64,000 nucleotides of DNA from Acidimicrobiia bacterium (GTDB lineage: Bacteria > Actinomycetota > Acidimicrobiia > IMCC26256 > JAENVU01). Of the stretch, positions 9,337 to 18,988 are shown piece after piece; the first letter of the stretch is position 1, and each line of letters opens with the position of its first letter. The stretch covers positions 16,174 through 80,173 of the forward strand of contig JANYJV010000010.1 in assembly GCA_025361725.1 (NCBI GenBank), written 5' to 3'. Below the pieces are notes generated by a model. It saw only the letters and a program-made list of their open reading frames with translations, searched no databases and was not told the DNA's origin. The position numbers and the translations under genes are program-made.

Positions 9337-10350
9337 ATGGACCTCCCTTGCGTGTGGGACGCACCCCGACCGTACGTGCATCCGCTCACCACTCCCGCCG
9401 GCGCGATGCTCAGCGTGGAGGCGCCGGCGGATCACCCGTGGCATCACGCGCTGTGGTTCACGATCAAGTTCCTGAACGGCGAGAACTTCTGGGAGGAGTA
9501 CGGCGAGTTCGGCACGCTGCGCACGATCGATGTCTCGCCTGTCGAAGGCGGCGTGCGCGCCACCCTCGATTGGATTGCACCCGACGATGCGGAGGTGCGG
9601 CTGCACGAGGTACGTACGATCACCACTCATCGTGTCGACGACGACGCATACGCGATCGACTGGCACGAGTTCCTCACCGTGCCGGCCGACACCGTGCTCG
9701 ATCGGACTCCGTTCACCAGGTGGGGTGGCTACGGCGGCCTGACGTTCCGCGGCGCGCCGGACTTCACCGACACCGTGATCCGCCTCGCCGACGGCACCGA
9801 CCGCGACCGCGCCCTCGGCGACCCCTCCCCCTGGCTCTCCATCGAAGGCACCCCTCATACTTGGATAGCTTCCGAGCCGCAGCGCAGCGGAGGCGAGCAG
9901 GTCGGAAGCATCCCGACCAACCGCGCGAGCACCGACACCGAGCGGACGACCAGAAATGACGGAGGCGAGCAGGTCGGAAGCATCCCGACCCGCCAACACG
10001 CAGCCGACTCGCTCCCGAGCCGCAGCGCAGCGGAGGCGAGCAGCTCGGAAGGGAGCCCACGAACTCCCCAGGTCCCTCGATCGGCGACCGTACGAGCAGA
10101 CAAGCAAGCGGGAATCATCATGTTCGATCATCCGGACAATCCGCGGTCGCCGTCGCCTTGGTACGCGAGCACGAAGGCGGACACCTACGGCGAGGGATGG
10201 GCCAACTTCGTGAACGCAGCGTTCCTGTGGGACGACCCTCTCACGATCGCCGCGAACGAGGACCTCGACCTCCGGTATCGAGTGATCGTGCACGACGGGC
10301 ACTGGGACACCGACCGCATCGGCGCCGAGTACGCCCGGTGGGTCGCCTGA
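9337..10350 (+). CDS. DUF6807/PmoA-like protein carrying an internal repeat insertion
   Basis: PYVHPLTTPAGAMLSVEAPADHPWHHALWFTIKFLNGENFWEE ... AGIIMFDHPDNPRSPSPWYAS, characteristic of PmoA-like proteins; repeat-A material splits the two conserved parts in frame. Confidence 0.8.
   Translation: MDLPCVWDAPRPYVHPLTTPAGAMLSVEAPADHPWHHALWFTIKFLNGENFWEEYGEFGTLRTIDVSPVEGGVRATLDWIAPDDAEVRLHEVRTITTHRVDDDAYAIDWHEFLTVPADTVLDRTPFTRWGGYGGLTFRGAPDFTDTVIRLADGTDRDRALGDPSPWLSIEGTPHTWIASEPQRSGGEQVGSIPTNRASTDTERTTRNDGGEQVGSIPTRQHAADSLPSRSAAEASSSEGSPRTPQVPRSATVRADKQAGIIMFDHPDNPRSPSPWYASTKADTYGEGWANFVNAAFLWDDPLTIAANEDLDLRYRVIVHDGHWDTDRIGAEYARWVA
9871..10056 (+). repeat. Repeat family A, second locus (units at 9901 and 9973 plus degenerate copy), in frame inside a CDS
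   Basis: gagccgcagcgcagcggaggcgagcaggtcggaagcatcccgaccaaccgcgcgagcaccgacaccgagcggacgaccag; second gtcggaagcatcccgacc at 9973 (period 72), then ctcccgagccgcagcgcagcggaggcgagcag again at ~10010. Confidence 0.9.
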
Positions 10351-13001
10351 TGCCGGACAGTCACGCGCTCGGCGACGAACTGCTGAGCTTCGTGACCAGC
10401 ACCCTGACGCAGCTCGCCACCACCCACTTCCCGGACTGGCGGATCCCGCGAACGTTCGCCGGCCACCGCGTCGACGCGGACGTGCGCGCCGACCTCGTCT
10501 TCACCCTCACGCACCTCGCGCAGGGCGGCGTCACCGAAGTCGCCGGCGATCCGATCGACGAGGTCATCGCCCGGCTGCTCACCGAGGTCGACGGCCGCAC
10601 CACGCACACCTTCTTCTCGTATCGAATCGCCGAGACCCTGCTGCGACGAGGTCCCTTCGCCGCCAACCCGCTGCTCGCCGACGCGACCGATGCTCAGCGC
10701 GCGGAGGTCGATCGTGCCACCGACAGCCGGGACTGGATCGAACTGCTCGACACGGACCTCCTTCCTCGCAACTACGCGGCGGTGTTGTCCCGTTGCGAAC
10801 TGGCCCGCACCGACCTCGGACTGGCGCAGGACCCAGGCGTCCTCACGTCCCTCGTCGAGCGGCTCGCGACCCTCCTGAATCAGAACCCGCTCGGCGCGCT
10901 CGACGACTCGAACGACGGCTCCGGCCGATACGACATCTACACGGCCGACATCTGGTTGTTCTGCGAACCGCTCGCGGACCGGCTCGGGGAGTTCTGGCGG
11001 CACGGCGCCCGCGCCACACTGGACCTCGTCGACGCGGTCGCCGGGCCGGACGGCGCGGCCATCCCATGGGGCCGTTCCACCGGCGTCCTCGCCACGGTGC
11101 TCACGGTCGAGCTCGCGGCGCTGGCGTTGCATTCCCAGCTCCGTGACGACCGCGCGAGCAGCTGGATCCGCCGCGGCATCGACGCGTTCCGCGCCACTCG
11201 TCATCGGTTCGACACCGACGGCGTCATCGACGCGCACCGGCACCGGAATCAAGACGAGTACCGAGGCCCGGCGCGCCGGCTGCAACTCACGCTCGACGTG
11301 CTCGGGAAGCTCGCGTGGGCCGGCGCAGCACTCGGATCGGCGGACGCAATCGAACCAGCGTCACCACTCGAGACGTACCGACCGCGGGACGGTCGTATCG
11401 ACTTCGAGGCCGATCGTCACGCGGCCGTTTGGGCGAGCGCCAACCCCGCGCGGCGGGTGGTCATCCCCTTCGTCGGGGCAACGCGCAGCCACTACTTCCC
11501 CGTCCCCCACGCGCCCGGCACGTTCGAGGCGCCCGTCGACAACGACCAGGTGGTCTGGGCGCCGCTCATCATCGACGGTGCGCGTCGTGCGACCACCGCA
11601 CACCTCCCGGCGGACCTCACCACCTCGGCGCACGCCGTCACCGCGCGCTGGGACGCCCTGAAGGTCTGTGGCCTCGGTCCCGGCGGCAGCACGCCCGATC
11701 CCCTTGCCGGGTCGTGCACCACCACCTACGAGCTCGACCGCCGGACGCTGGTCGTGACCCACGACCTCAAGTTGGCAGGCGAGCCCGACGCGATCTCGAT
11801 GCTGATCCCGGAGACTGAACGCACCGAGCTCCGCGTGGAGTTCACCGCCGATGTCTCGCACGCGATCACGACGATCGAGGTCGGCGGTATCGCCGAATGG
11901 TCAACCCCGTATTCGGGGCTGCGCCGCGTCCATCAACTCGATGTCGACCCGACCACCCGGGTGCGCATGAGCGCTCGGGTCACGCCGTTGTTGCGGGTCG
12001 CGTCGACGGCGCACGGGCACTGGTACGACCGCCTGCTGTATGCGCCGATGGCCGATCGCGTTCGAGGGATGCCCGCCCCGCTCGGGGTCCTCGCGGACCG
12101 ATCGGTCGATCTCGATGATGTCGAGTTGCTCCATCTCCACTGGCCGGAGTGGTTCGGGTTCGACGATCCGTCGGTGCACGCCGAACTCATCACAACGCTG
12201 GCCGACCGCGGGATTCCGATCGTGTGGACAGCACACAACCTGACGCCTCATGACCGTCGACCCGAGGTCTACGACCCGATCTACCAGCAGTGGGCCACCG
12301 CGGCCGACGCAGTCATCCATCACTCCGAATACGGACGGGCACGAATGCTCGCCCGCTACTCGTTCCGCCCGGTGTGCCGTCACGAGACCATCGTGCACGG
12401 TCACTTCGGCGAGCTCTGGCCGGCGGCGCACACCATGACGCGCGCTGAAGCCGAGCGAGGCCTGGGATTCGAGCCGACCAACATCCGGATCGGTCTCGTC
12501 GGCGCGCCGCGTGAGGACAAGAAGGTGCTGGAGTTCCTCGACGCCGTCACTCGTTGTACGCGTGAGGACATCCAGGTCGCGTGTTGGTCACTCCGCATCG
12601 ACCAAACCGCGCCGGACGACCCGCGCATCGTGGTCGCCGATCGCTATCGCGGCGTCGACGACGTCATCTACGCGACCCGGCTCGCGGCGTGTGACGTCCT
12701 CGCCTTTCCGTTCGACCCCGAGGGAGACATGCTCGCGACCGGCACGATTGCCGACGCGATCGGCGTCGGCATCCCCGCGCTCGTCTCCGAATGGCCGTTC
12801 CTCACCGAGATGCTCGGCGGCGCAGGAATTCCGTGCGGGCACACGGCGTCGACCATCGCCGCCGCGCTTGAGACCCTCACCCGCGCCGACGTCGACACCG
12901 CGGCCGCGGCGATGAAGGCGTCGCGATCGAGCTTCGACTGGGCGCCGCTCGCACACTGCACCGCCGACCTCTTCGACCGCGTCGTCCTCGCCGAAGCCTG
13001 A
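10350..13001 (+). CDS. Fusion protein: N-terminal carbohydrate-lyase/toroid-like region + C-terminal GT-B glycosyltransferase (GT4-like)
   Basis: TGATG overlap with upstream gene. C-terminal DVELLHLHWPEWFGF, IPIVWTAHNLTPHD, AVIHHSEYGRARML, IRIGLVGAPREDKKVLEFLDAV, GDMLATGTIADAIGVGIPALVSEWPFLTEML are GT4-like; N-terminal RYDIYTADIWLFCEPLADRLG...IPWGRSTGVLATVLTVELAALAL and DRHAAVWASANPARRVVIPFVG suggest a heparinase/DUF2264-like toroid + beta-sandwich. Confidence 0.75.
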   Translation: MPDSHALGDELLSFVTSTLTQLATTHFPDWRIPRTFAGHRVDADVRADLVFTLTHLAQGGVTEVAGDPIDEVIARLLTEVDGRTTHTFFSYRIAETLLRRGPFAANPLLADATDAQRAEVDRATDSRDWIELLDTDLLPRNYAAVLSRCELARTDLGLAQDPGVLTSLVERLATLLNQNPLGALDDSNDGSGRYDIYTADIWLFCEPLADRLGEFWRHGARATLDLVDAVAGPDGAAIPWGRSTGVLATVLTVELAALALHSQLRDDRASSWIRRGIDAFRATRHRFDTDGVIDAHRHRNQDEYRGPARRLQLTLDVLGKLAWAGAALGSADAIEPASPLETYRPRDGRIDFEADRHAAVWASANPARRVVIPFVGATRSHYFPVPHAPGTFEAPVDNDQVVWAPLIIDGARRATTAHLPADLTTSAHAVTARWDALKVCGLGPGGSTPDPLAGSCTTTYELDRRTLVVTHDLKLAGEPDAISMLIPETERTELRVEFTADVSHAITTIEVGGIAEWSTPYSGLRRVHQLDVDPTTRVRMSARVTPLLRVASTAHGHWYDRLLYAPMADRVRGMPAPLGVLADRSVDLDDVELLHLHWPEWFGFDDPSVHAELITTLADRGIPIVWTAHNLTPHDRRPEVYDPIYQQWATAADAVIHHSEYGRARMLARYSFRPVCRHETIVHGHFGELWPAAHTMTRAEAERGLGFEPTNIRIGLVGAPREDKKVLEFLDAVTRCTREDIQVACWSLRIDQTAPDDPRIVVADRYRGVDDVIYATRLAACDVLAFPFDPEGDMLATGTIADAIGVGIPALVSEWPFLTEMLGGAGIPCGHTASTIAAALETLTRADVDTAAAAMKASRSSFDWAPLAHCTADLFDRVVLAEA

Positions 13002-13104
13002 CTCGACTCCACCTCTCTACCCTCCCACCGCCAACCCCCTTCGACCAACTGGCGTCTGCTGACGCTCACAGCGGCCTCAGACACCAAACGCTGAGGGTTG
13101 GGGT

Positions 13105-13900
13105 GCGCGGCGGGGTCGTCGGACGCGGTCAACCAGCGGTTGAGGACGGCGGCGTCGTGGCGGAGAGCGGCGGGCGCATCGTCTCGCACGAATTCGAGGA
13201 ACGCGTACCGATCCACAGTCCGCGCGCCGATCGACATCGCCGTCACACTCAAGACGGCGTCCCAACGATCCACGCCTTCGGCGAGAGGGCGGCGGTCATC
13301 GGCACTCGCCCATTCGTAGACGTGGAGATGCGAGAGCCGTGATCCCAACTCGACGACTTCGGCGGCGTCGGCGGAAGGACCCAGGCTGTCCCGCCAATAC
13401 GGCGGCTGCCAGTAGGTGAAGAGGTTCGGCGCGCCGACCGTGTCGAGCAACGACCGGGGTCCCGGCGACGGTCGCGGTCGGTGTCCCGCCATGGAATTCC
13501 AACCCGACGGTGAGCTCACGAGCGTCGGCCAGCGAACAGAACGCGGCGAGGCCATCGACGACGGCGCGGTACTGCTGCGACCTCTGCTCCACACCGAACC
13601 CGGCCCACACCCGAACGTTGGGCGCGCCGAGCGCGAACGCGGTGTCCAGCGTCACGTCCATCTCGTCGCGATCCGGTACCGACCCCGCGAACACGTACGA
13701 CCCGTAGGACGCGACGACGAGACCCGCAGCCACCGACGCGGTGCGCGCCCGCGCTGCGCGGCGAGGTCGCCGGGTGGCACGTGCACGTCGCCACCCCACT
13801 CGATGCCGCCCAGTTCGCACTCCGCGGCGAGGCGAGCCACCGCGTCGACGGTCTCGGCCCGCAAGGTCACCGAACAGAGTCCGGGCCGGATGCGGGTCAC
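13105..13900 (-). pseudogene. Frameshifted sugar-phosphate isomerase/epimerase (xylose isomerase-like TIM barrel)
   Basis: Three consecutive reverse frames: MTRIRPGLCSVTLRAETVDAVARLAAECELGGIEWGGDVHVPPGDLAA | ARTASVAAGLVVASYGSYVFAGSVPDRDEMDVTLDTAFALGAPNVRVWAG...ELTVGLEFHGGTPTATVAGT | RSLLDTVGAPNLFTYWQPPYWRDS...SHLHVYEW. Frame breaks near 13741-13765 and at the GGGG run 13456-13459. Confidence 0.75.
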
Positions 13901-14901
13901 GCGATGCGGTCCAGGTCCTCTGCCTGCACCGGGTACCGCGGCATTTCACCCGCAACGAATCGCTCCACTTCCTGCACCGCGAGTTCGGAGAGCCGGACCA
14001 ACTCGTTTCCCATCGCCCCGGCGACGTGCGGAGTGATGAACGCGTTCGGCAACGCCAAGAGGGGATGGCCGGCGGGAAGTGGATCCGGCTCGGTCACGTC
14101 GAGCACCGCGGCCAGCCGGCCGGCAGTGAGCTCGGCAATCAGCGCGTCCTGGTCGATCAGCGCAGGACGCGCGGTGTTGAGCACGGTCACACCGTCGTTC
14201 AGGAGCGCAAGCTGCGCGGCCCCGATCATCCCGCGTGTCGAAGGGATGTCCGGAGCATGGATTGAGAGCAGGTCGACCGACGCACACAGCTCGTCGAGAT
14301 CGTCGACCTTGGTGACGCCCATCGCGGCGGCATCGGCCGCAGTAAGGAACGGATCGAACACCGAGATCACGAGATCCGTGTCACGAAGTCGTTCGATGAC
14401 CAGCCGACCGACGAAGGACGCGCCGACGATCCCGACCCGAGCGCCGCAGTTCCCAACCTTCGAGAGGTTTAGCGGCACCTTGACTCCGGGTGTGCGCACG
14501 AGTTCCCGCACGAGGAACACGCCCTTGTTCGCAAGCAGGATCGCACCGACCGCGTAGTCCGCGACCGGAACGGCGTTTGCGGCTGCTGCCGACGTCACCA
14601 CGACCCCGCGCTCCCAGACCGCGTAAGTGACCTGCCACTTCACCGTGCCCGCGCCGTACGCGAACAGTTCGAGCTTCGGTGCGAGCGCCATCACCTCGGG
14701 CGTCAGGGTTGGACAGCCCCAGTGGCCGACGAGGATCTCGGCGCGGGCCAACGCGGCCGCAGCCCGATCGTCGTCGAAGTTCGAGAACGGCCGCGGGTCG
14801 AGGATCTCGCCGATCGCGGCGAGCCGGTGCAACTGATCGGGAGTGAACAAGTGCTCGACCATGCCGTCGAGCATCCCGAACACGATCGTGGGCTTCGCCA
14901 T
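13897..14901 (-). CDS. D-isomer-specific 2-hydroxyacid dehydrogenase family protein
   Basis: NAVPVADYAVGAILLANKGVFLVREL, GARVGIVGASFVGRLVIERL (Rossmann), LSIHAPDIPSTRGMIGA, VLNTARPALIDQDALIAELTAGRLAAVLDVTEPDPLPAGHPLLALPNAFITPHVAG. Confidence 0.9.
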   Translation of the reverse strand: MAKPTIVFGMLDGMVEHLFTPDQLHRLAAIGEILDPRPFSNFDDDRAAAALARAEILVGHWGCPTLTPEVMALAPKLELFAYGAGTVKWQVTYAVWERGVVVTSAAAANAVPVADYAVGAILLANKGVFLVRELVRTPGVKVPLNLSKVGNCGARVGIVGASFVGRLVIERLRDTDLVISVFDPFLTAADAAAMGVTKVDDLDELCASVDLLSIHAPDIPSTRGMIGAAQLALLNDGVTVLNTARPALIDQDALIAELTAGRLAAVLDVTEPDPLPAGHPLLALPNAFITPHVAGAMGNELVRLSELAVQEVERFVAGEMPRYPVQAEDLDRIA

Positions 14902-15097
14902 AGAGGCCGATACTCGCGCGCCACTTCGGCTCGTCCGCTCCGTGGTTGAAAAGCGCGTGCCCTCCCGGACGCTCCCGAGCTGCTCGCTGCGCTCGTTTCG
15001 GTTCAGTCTGCTGCGCGAATTCACGCACGTCGTCTGCCACGTTGCGTGAAGGGCAACCACCGTGAGAGGCTAATCGTTCCTTGGGAAGGGGTCCTGG

Positions 15098-17326
15098 ATG
15101 CGGAAGTCGGTTGTCGTCGCGCTCGCGTTGGCCATGGTCGCGACAAGCTGTCGTGTGCTGTTGGTGCCCGATCCGCCCGGACCGCGAAGTCGTGATGGCT
15201 TCGTCGAGGCCGGATACTGGGCCCAGCGCCAGAACTCCTACCTGGACTACGCGTCGACGCAGTTCTCTCCCGGTTCTCCCACGAACCTGATCGCCAACGC
15301 CGAGCACTCTCGGCGGACCGGCACACCGTTCAACACCGCCGGCATCAGCGCCGCCAACTACGCGAACTCGTTCTCGCGCATGGACAACTTCGTCGACACT
15401 GCGGACTTCGACCTCACCTACATCATGAACCTCTGGTACGGCTATCGCGATCTGCTCCCGGCAGATCTGAACGCCGGCATCGAGAGCCACATGCGGTCGT
15501 TCAAGTACTGGTTCACCGATGCCCAACCCACCGGCACGGTCGACCAGCGCTACTACTGGTCCGAGAACCACCGGCTGCTGTTCCACGCCACCGAGTACCT
15601 CGCCGGTCAAGCGTTCCCGAACGACGTTTTCAGCTCGGACGGCAACACCGGCGCGTGGCACAAGGCTCGGGCGCGCGACTTCATCGACCAGTGGCTGACC
15701 GAGAAAGCCCGGTACGGCTTCACCGAATGGCACTCGGACGTCTACTACCAGAAGACCTTCGACGCGCTGCTCACGGTAGTCGAGTGGGTCGATGACCCGC
15801 TGCTCGCGCGCCGCGCATCCATGGTCCTGGACCTCTTGCTCTTCGACATGGCCCTCAACGTGCAGAAGGGCAACTTCGGCGCCACTCACGGTCGCTCGTA
15901 CATGAAAGACAAGAGCATCGCGACCGACCAGGACGTCTTCGGCCTCAACAAGTTGCTGTTCGACGACACCAGCCTTCCCTACGACAGCACCAGTGACGCC
16001 GGCGCGGCCCTCATGGCACGCGCGCAGAAGTACCGCGTGCCGGCGGTCATCCTGCGCGTCGGCCAGTCGAAGCACACGACCGTCGACCAGGAACATATGG
16101 GCGTTCCCCTCGACGCCGGTGCGCCCGTCGACCACACCCAGACCGGCATCGACGGTCACTCCTTCACCGATCCGAAGGAAGTGGCGTTCTGGTGGGAGCG
16201 CGGCGCGCAGACGGCGTGGCAGACGGTGCCACTGACCCTGGACACCCTCGACAGCACCGGCTTGTGGGAGTCGGACTTCTTCAAACCGTTCAAGCCGATC
16301 GCCGACATCACCGGCGGCGACCGCACCGTCGCGCAGAACCTCTCGCAGCAGCTCGAGCCGATGCTCGGCTTCGCGCTCCTCACCGCAGTGGATACCTACA
16401 CCTACCGCAGCGACTCGGTCATGTTGTCGACCGCGCAGTCCTACCGTCCCGGCAAGTTCGCCGAGCAGGCGCATGTCTCCCAAGCCACGCTCGACGAGAA
16501 GGCGATCGTCTTCGTCACGCATCCGAAGAACGAGCCGCAGTCCGGCACGCAATGGCCGGACAACGACGGCTACTGGACCGGGTCGGGCTCACTCCCCCGG
16601 GCCGCACAGCACGGTGCGCTCTCGATGAGTCTCTACGCGCCGGTCTTCACCAACCCGGCGCCGCCGCTCACCGCGTTCCGCTACCTGCCGTACACGCACG
16701 CGTACTTCCCGCAGGAGCGCTTCGACGAAGTGACCCAAGGCGGCAACTGGACGTTCGGACGCAAGGGTGACGGGTACGTCGCGCTCTACTCCTGGCGCCC
16801 CACGCACTGGCGCACGTATTCGGACCCGACGATCTTCACCCACGGGTTGACCCAGTCCTTCGACCTCGTCGCCGACGGTGGACCGGACAACGTGTGGCTC
16901 ACGCAGGTGGGCGACGCTGCGAAGTTCGGCAACTTTGCGTCCTTCCGGAACGCGGTCCTCGCGAACCCGGTTGCCGTCACTCCTCGCCCGGCGAACGGTG
17001 AGCTCCCCGGCGGGTTCGACACCAGCTACGCGTCTCCCACGGAAGGGACCGTCGCGTTCGGAACCACGGGGTCGCTCACGGTGAAGGGCATCGCCACTCC
17101 GCTCGCCACCGGCAAGCGCTTCGACAACCCGTGGTCGCTCGCCAACGTCGGTTCCCAGCAGATCACCATCGCCGACGCCGCCGGCAAGCTGGATCTGGAC
17201 TTTGCGACCGCGTCACGAACTGCGAGTTCGACCCGTCGTCACCGCCCGCACGATCGTCAAGGTGGGAACGGCGACGGCAATGACGACGAGCATGGGAACC
17301 ACGACCAGCCGGACCGTTCTCGGTGA
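15098..17326 (+). CDS. Secreted lipoprotein, alpha/alpha-toroid polysaccharide-lyase-like (uncharacterised)
   Basis: Signal peptide + lipobox ALAMVATSC; aromatic-rich YYWSENHRLLFHATEYLAGQAFP, GFTEWHSDVYYQKTFDALL, ATHGRSYMKDK resemble heparinase/alginate-lyase-like toroids. Confidence 0.6.
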   Translation: MRKSVVVALALAMVATSCRVLLVPDPPGPRSRDGFVEAGYWAQRQNSYLDYASTQFSPGSPTNLIANAEHSRRTGTPFNTAGISAANYANSFSRMDNFVDTADFDLTYIMNLWYGYRDLLPADLNAGIESHMRSFKYWFTDAQPTGTVDQRYYWSENHRLLFHATEYLAGQAFPNDVFSSDGNTGAWHKARARDFIDQWLTEKARYGFTEWHSDVYYQKTFDALLTVVEWVDDPLLARRASMVLDLLLFDMALNVQKGNFGATHGRSYMKDKSIATDQDVFGLNKLLFDDTSLPYDSTSDAGAALMARAQKYRVPAVILRVGQSKHTTVDQEHMGVPLDAGAPVDHTQTGIDGHSFTDPKEVAFWWERGAQTAWQTVPLTLDTLDSTGLWESDFFKPFKPIADITGGDRTVAQNLSQQLEPMLGFALLTAVDTYTYRSDSVMLSTAQSYRPGKFAEQAHVSQATLDEKAIVFVTHPKNEPQSGTQWPDNDGYWTGSGSLPRAAQHGALSMSLYAPVFTNPAPPLTAFRYLPYTHAYFPQERFDEVTQGGNWTFGRKGDGYVALYSWRPTHWRTYSDPTIFTHGLTQSFDLVADGGPDNVWLTQVGDAAKFGNFASFRNAVLANPVAVTPRPANGELPGGFDTSYASPTEGTVAFGTTGSLTVKGIATPLATGKRFDNPWSLANVGSQQITIADAAGKLDLDFATASRTASSTRRHRPHDRQGGNGDGNDDEHGNHDQPDRSR

Positions 17327-17434
17327 CCGTGTCCCACGCGCCCCACTCGGCGCGTCGGACCGGCACCCACCACGAAGCGCGGTGAAGCTCGCCGCTATCC
17401 TCGCCGCCGTGACCCACCCGCCACGTTGCGAACG

Positions 17435-18970
17435 ATGACCCACGCCCTCGGCATCGACGTCGGCACCACCAACGCCAAGGTCGCGCTCGTCGACGACACC
17501 GGCCGCTTGGTCACCGCCGCGGCCCGCCCGATCACCACCACGCGCGACGGCGAGGTCGCCGAGCAAGACGCCGCGCAACTCTGGGTCGCGGTCTGCGATG
17601 CCGTGCGTGAGGTCGTCAGCGCCGCGCCGGACGGAGCGGCGGACATCGGACACATCGGGGTCGACAGCCAATACTCCTCGACGGTGCCGGTCGACGCGGC
17701 TGGAAATGCCGTCGGCCCGCTGATCATGTACCTCGACCGCAGGGGCACGGACCACTGCCTGGCGATCTTCGGCCGCGATCCCGATGCGTTCATGGCGTTC
17801 GTCGAGCACCACGGCATTCCGCCCGTCGGAGGTGGGGTCTCGCTGTCTCACATGTTGTACTTCCAACACGATCGGCCCGAAATCCACGCTCGTACCCATG
17901 CGTACCTCGAACCCATGGACTTCGTGATCGCGCAACTCACCGGCGTCGTCGCCGCCAACCAGTGCACGCAGTTCACCTCGCTGTTGTGTGACAACCGCAC
18001 ACTCGGCAGCACCGAGTACGACCCCGAACTCCTGCGCATGAGCGGCGCGGATCCGGACACGCTTCCACCGCTGCGATCGTTAATCGACCCGATCGGAACC
18101 CTGCTGGCCGAGGTGGCGGCCGACCTCGGGCTGCCGGCGGGCGCCATCGTCCACGCGCCGATCAACGACAGCCACGCCGGCGCCATTGCCACCGGCGCGC
18201 GCCGCGCCGATCGCATGGGGCTGATGATCGGCACCACCTCGGTGTTGCTCGACACCACGGACCGCCACGGCACCGACCTCGACCATGAGGTCCTGACCAT
18301 GCCGAGTCCGTTCCCCGGCGAATACATCGTGTGGGCCGAAAACGGTCTGGGCGGCAAGGTCGTCGAGCACATGTTGGAGCGGGTCGTCCACGCGTCCGAC
18401 GAGCTCGGCGATCATTCGACCGCGGACCAGTTCGCGCAACTCGATCAACTGTTGAGCGCGGTGGCGCCGGGAAGCAACGGCGCGATCTTCATGCCGTGGC
18501 TGGCGGGTTCGCTCTCACCCGTCGCGGATACCAACATGCGCGGCGGGTTCCTCAATCTCTCGCTCGACACGGAACGTCGCCACCTGGTGCGTGCGGTGAT
18601 CGAAGGCGTGGGATTCAACCTCGCCTGGCTGCTCCCGGTGGTCGAGACGTTCTCGGGCCACCCGGACCAGGAGATCATCTTCGGCGGTGGCGCGGCCCGT
18701 TCTGCGCACTGGGTCCAGACCTTGGCCGACATCTTCGACCGACCGGTGTCGGCGCTCACCGATCCCCATCAGGTGATCGCCCGAGCCACCGCAATGCTCG
18801 CATTGAATCGCGGCGGCGTCCTCACCACCGACGATCTCGACCGCATGGTCGACGTCGCCACCAAGGTCGAGCCGCGCCCTGAACATCGGGCGACCTACGA
18901 CCGCCTGCTCACCCAGTACGTCGCCGCGTTCGACGCCCTGCGCCCCATCTACGCAACCTTGAATACTTGA
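17435..18970 (+). CDS. FGGY-family carbohydrate kinase, xylulokinase-like
   Basis: LGIDVGTTNAKVALVDDTGRLV, VDSQYSSTVPVDAAGN, EIIFGGGAARSAHWVQTLADIFDRPV. Confidence 0.88.
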   Translation: MTHALGIDVGTTNAKVALVDDTGRLVTAAARPITTTRDGEVAEQDAAQLWVAVCDAVREVVSAAPDGAADIGHIGVDSQYSSTVPVDAAGNAVGPLIMYLDRRGTDHCLAIFGRDPDAFMAFVEHHGIPPVGGGVSLSHMLYFQHDRPEIHARTHAYLEPMDFVIAQLTGVVAANQCTQFTSLLCDNRTLGSTEYDPELLRMSGADPDTLPPLRSLIDPIGTLLAEVAADLGLPAGAIVHAPINDSHAGAIATGARRADRMGLMIGTTSVLLDTTDRHGTDLDHEVLTMPSPFPGEYIVWAENGLGGKVVEHMLERVVHASDELGDHSTADQFAQLDQLLSAVAPGSNGAIFMPWLAGSLSPVADTNMRGGFLNLSLDTERRHLVRAVIEGVGFNLAWLLPVVETFSGHPDQEIIFGGGAARSAHWVQTLADIFDRPVSALTDPHQVIARATAMLALNRGGVLTTDDLDRMVDVATKVEPRPEHRATYDRLLTQYVAAFDALRPIYATLNT

Positions 18971-18988
18971 ACCGAGGAAAGGCCCTTC

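Noticed and set aside
10445-10465. CGAACGTTCG near 10453 as a second LexA box
   Set aside because: Lacks the 4-nt spacer and lies inside the GT-fusion coding region.
14381-16552. 723-aa minus-strand ORF antisense to the dehydrogenase and lipoprotein genes
   Set aside because: Arg/Val/Gly-rich translation without domain motifs; antisense open frame caused by high GC, overlapping well-supported CDSs.
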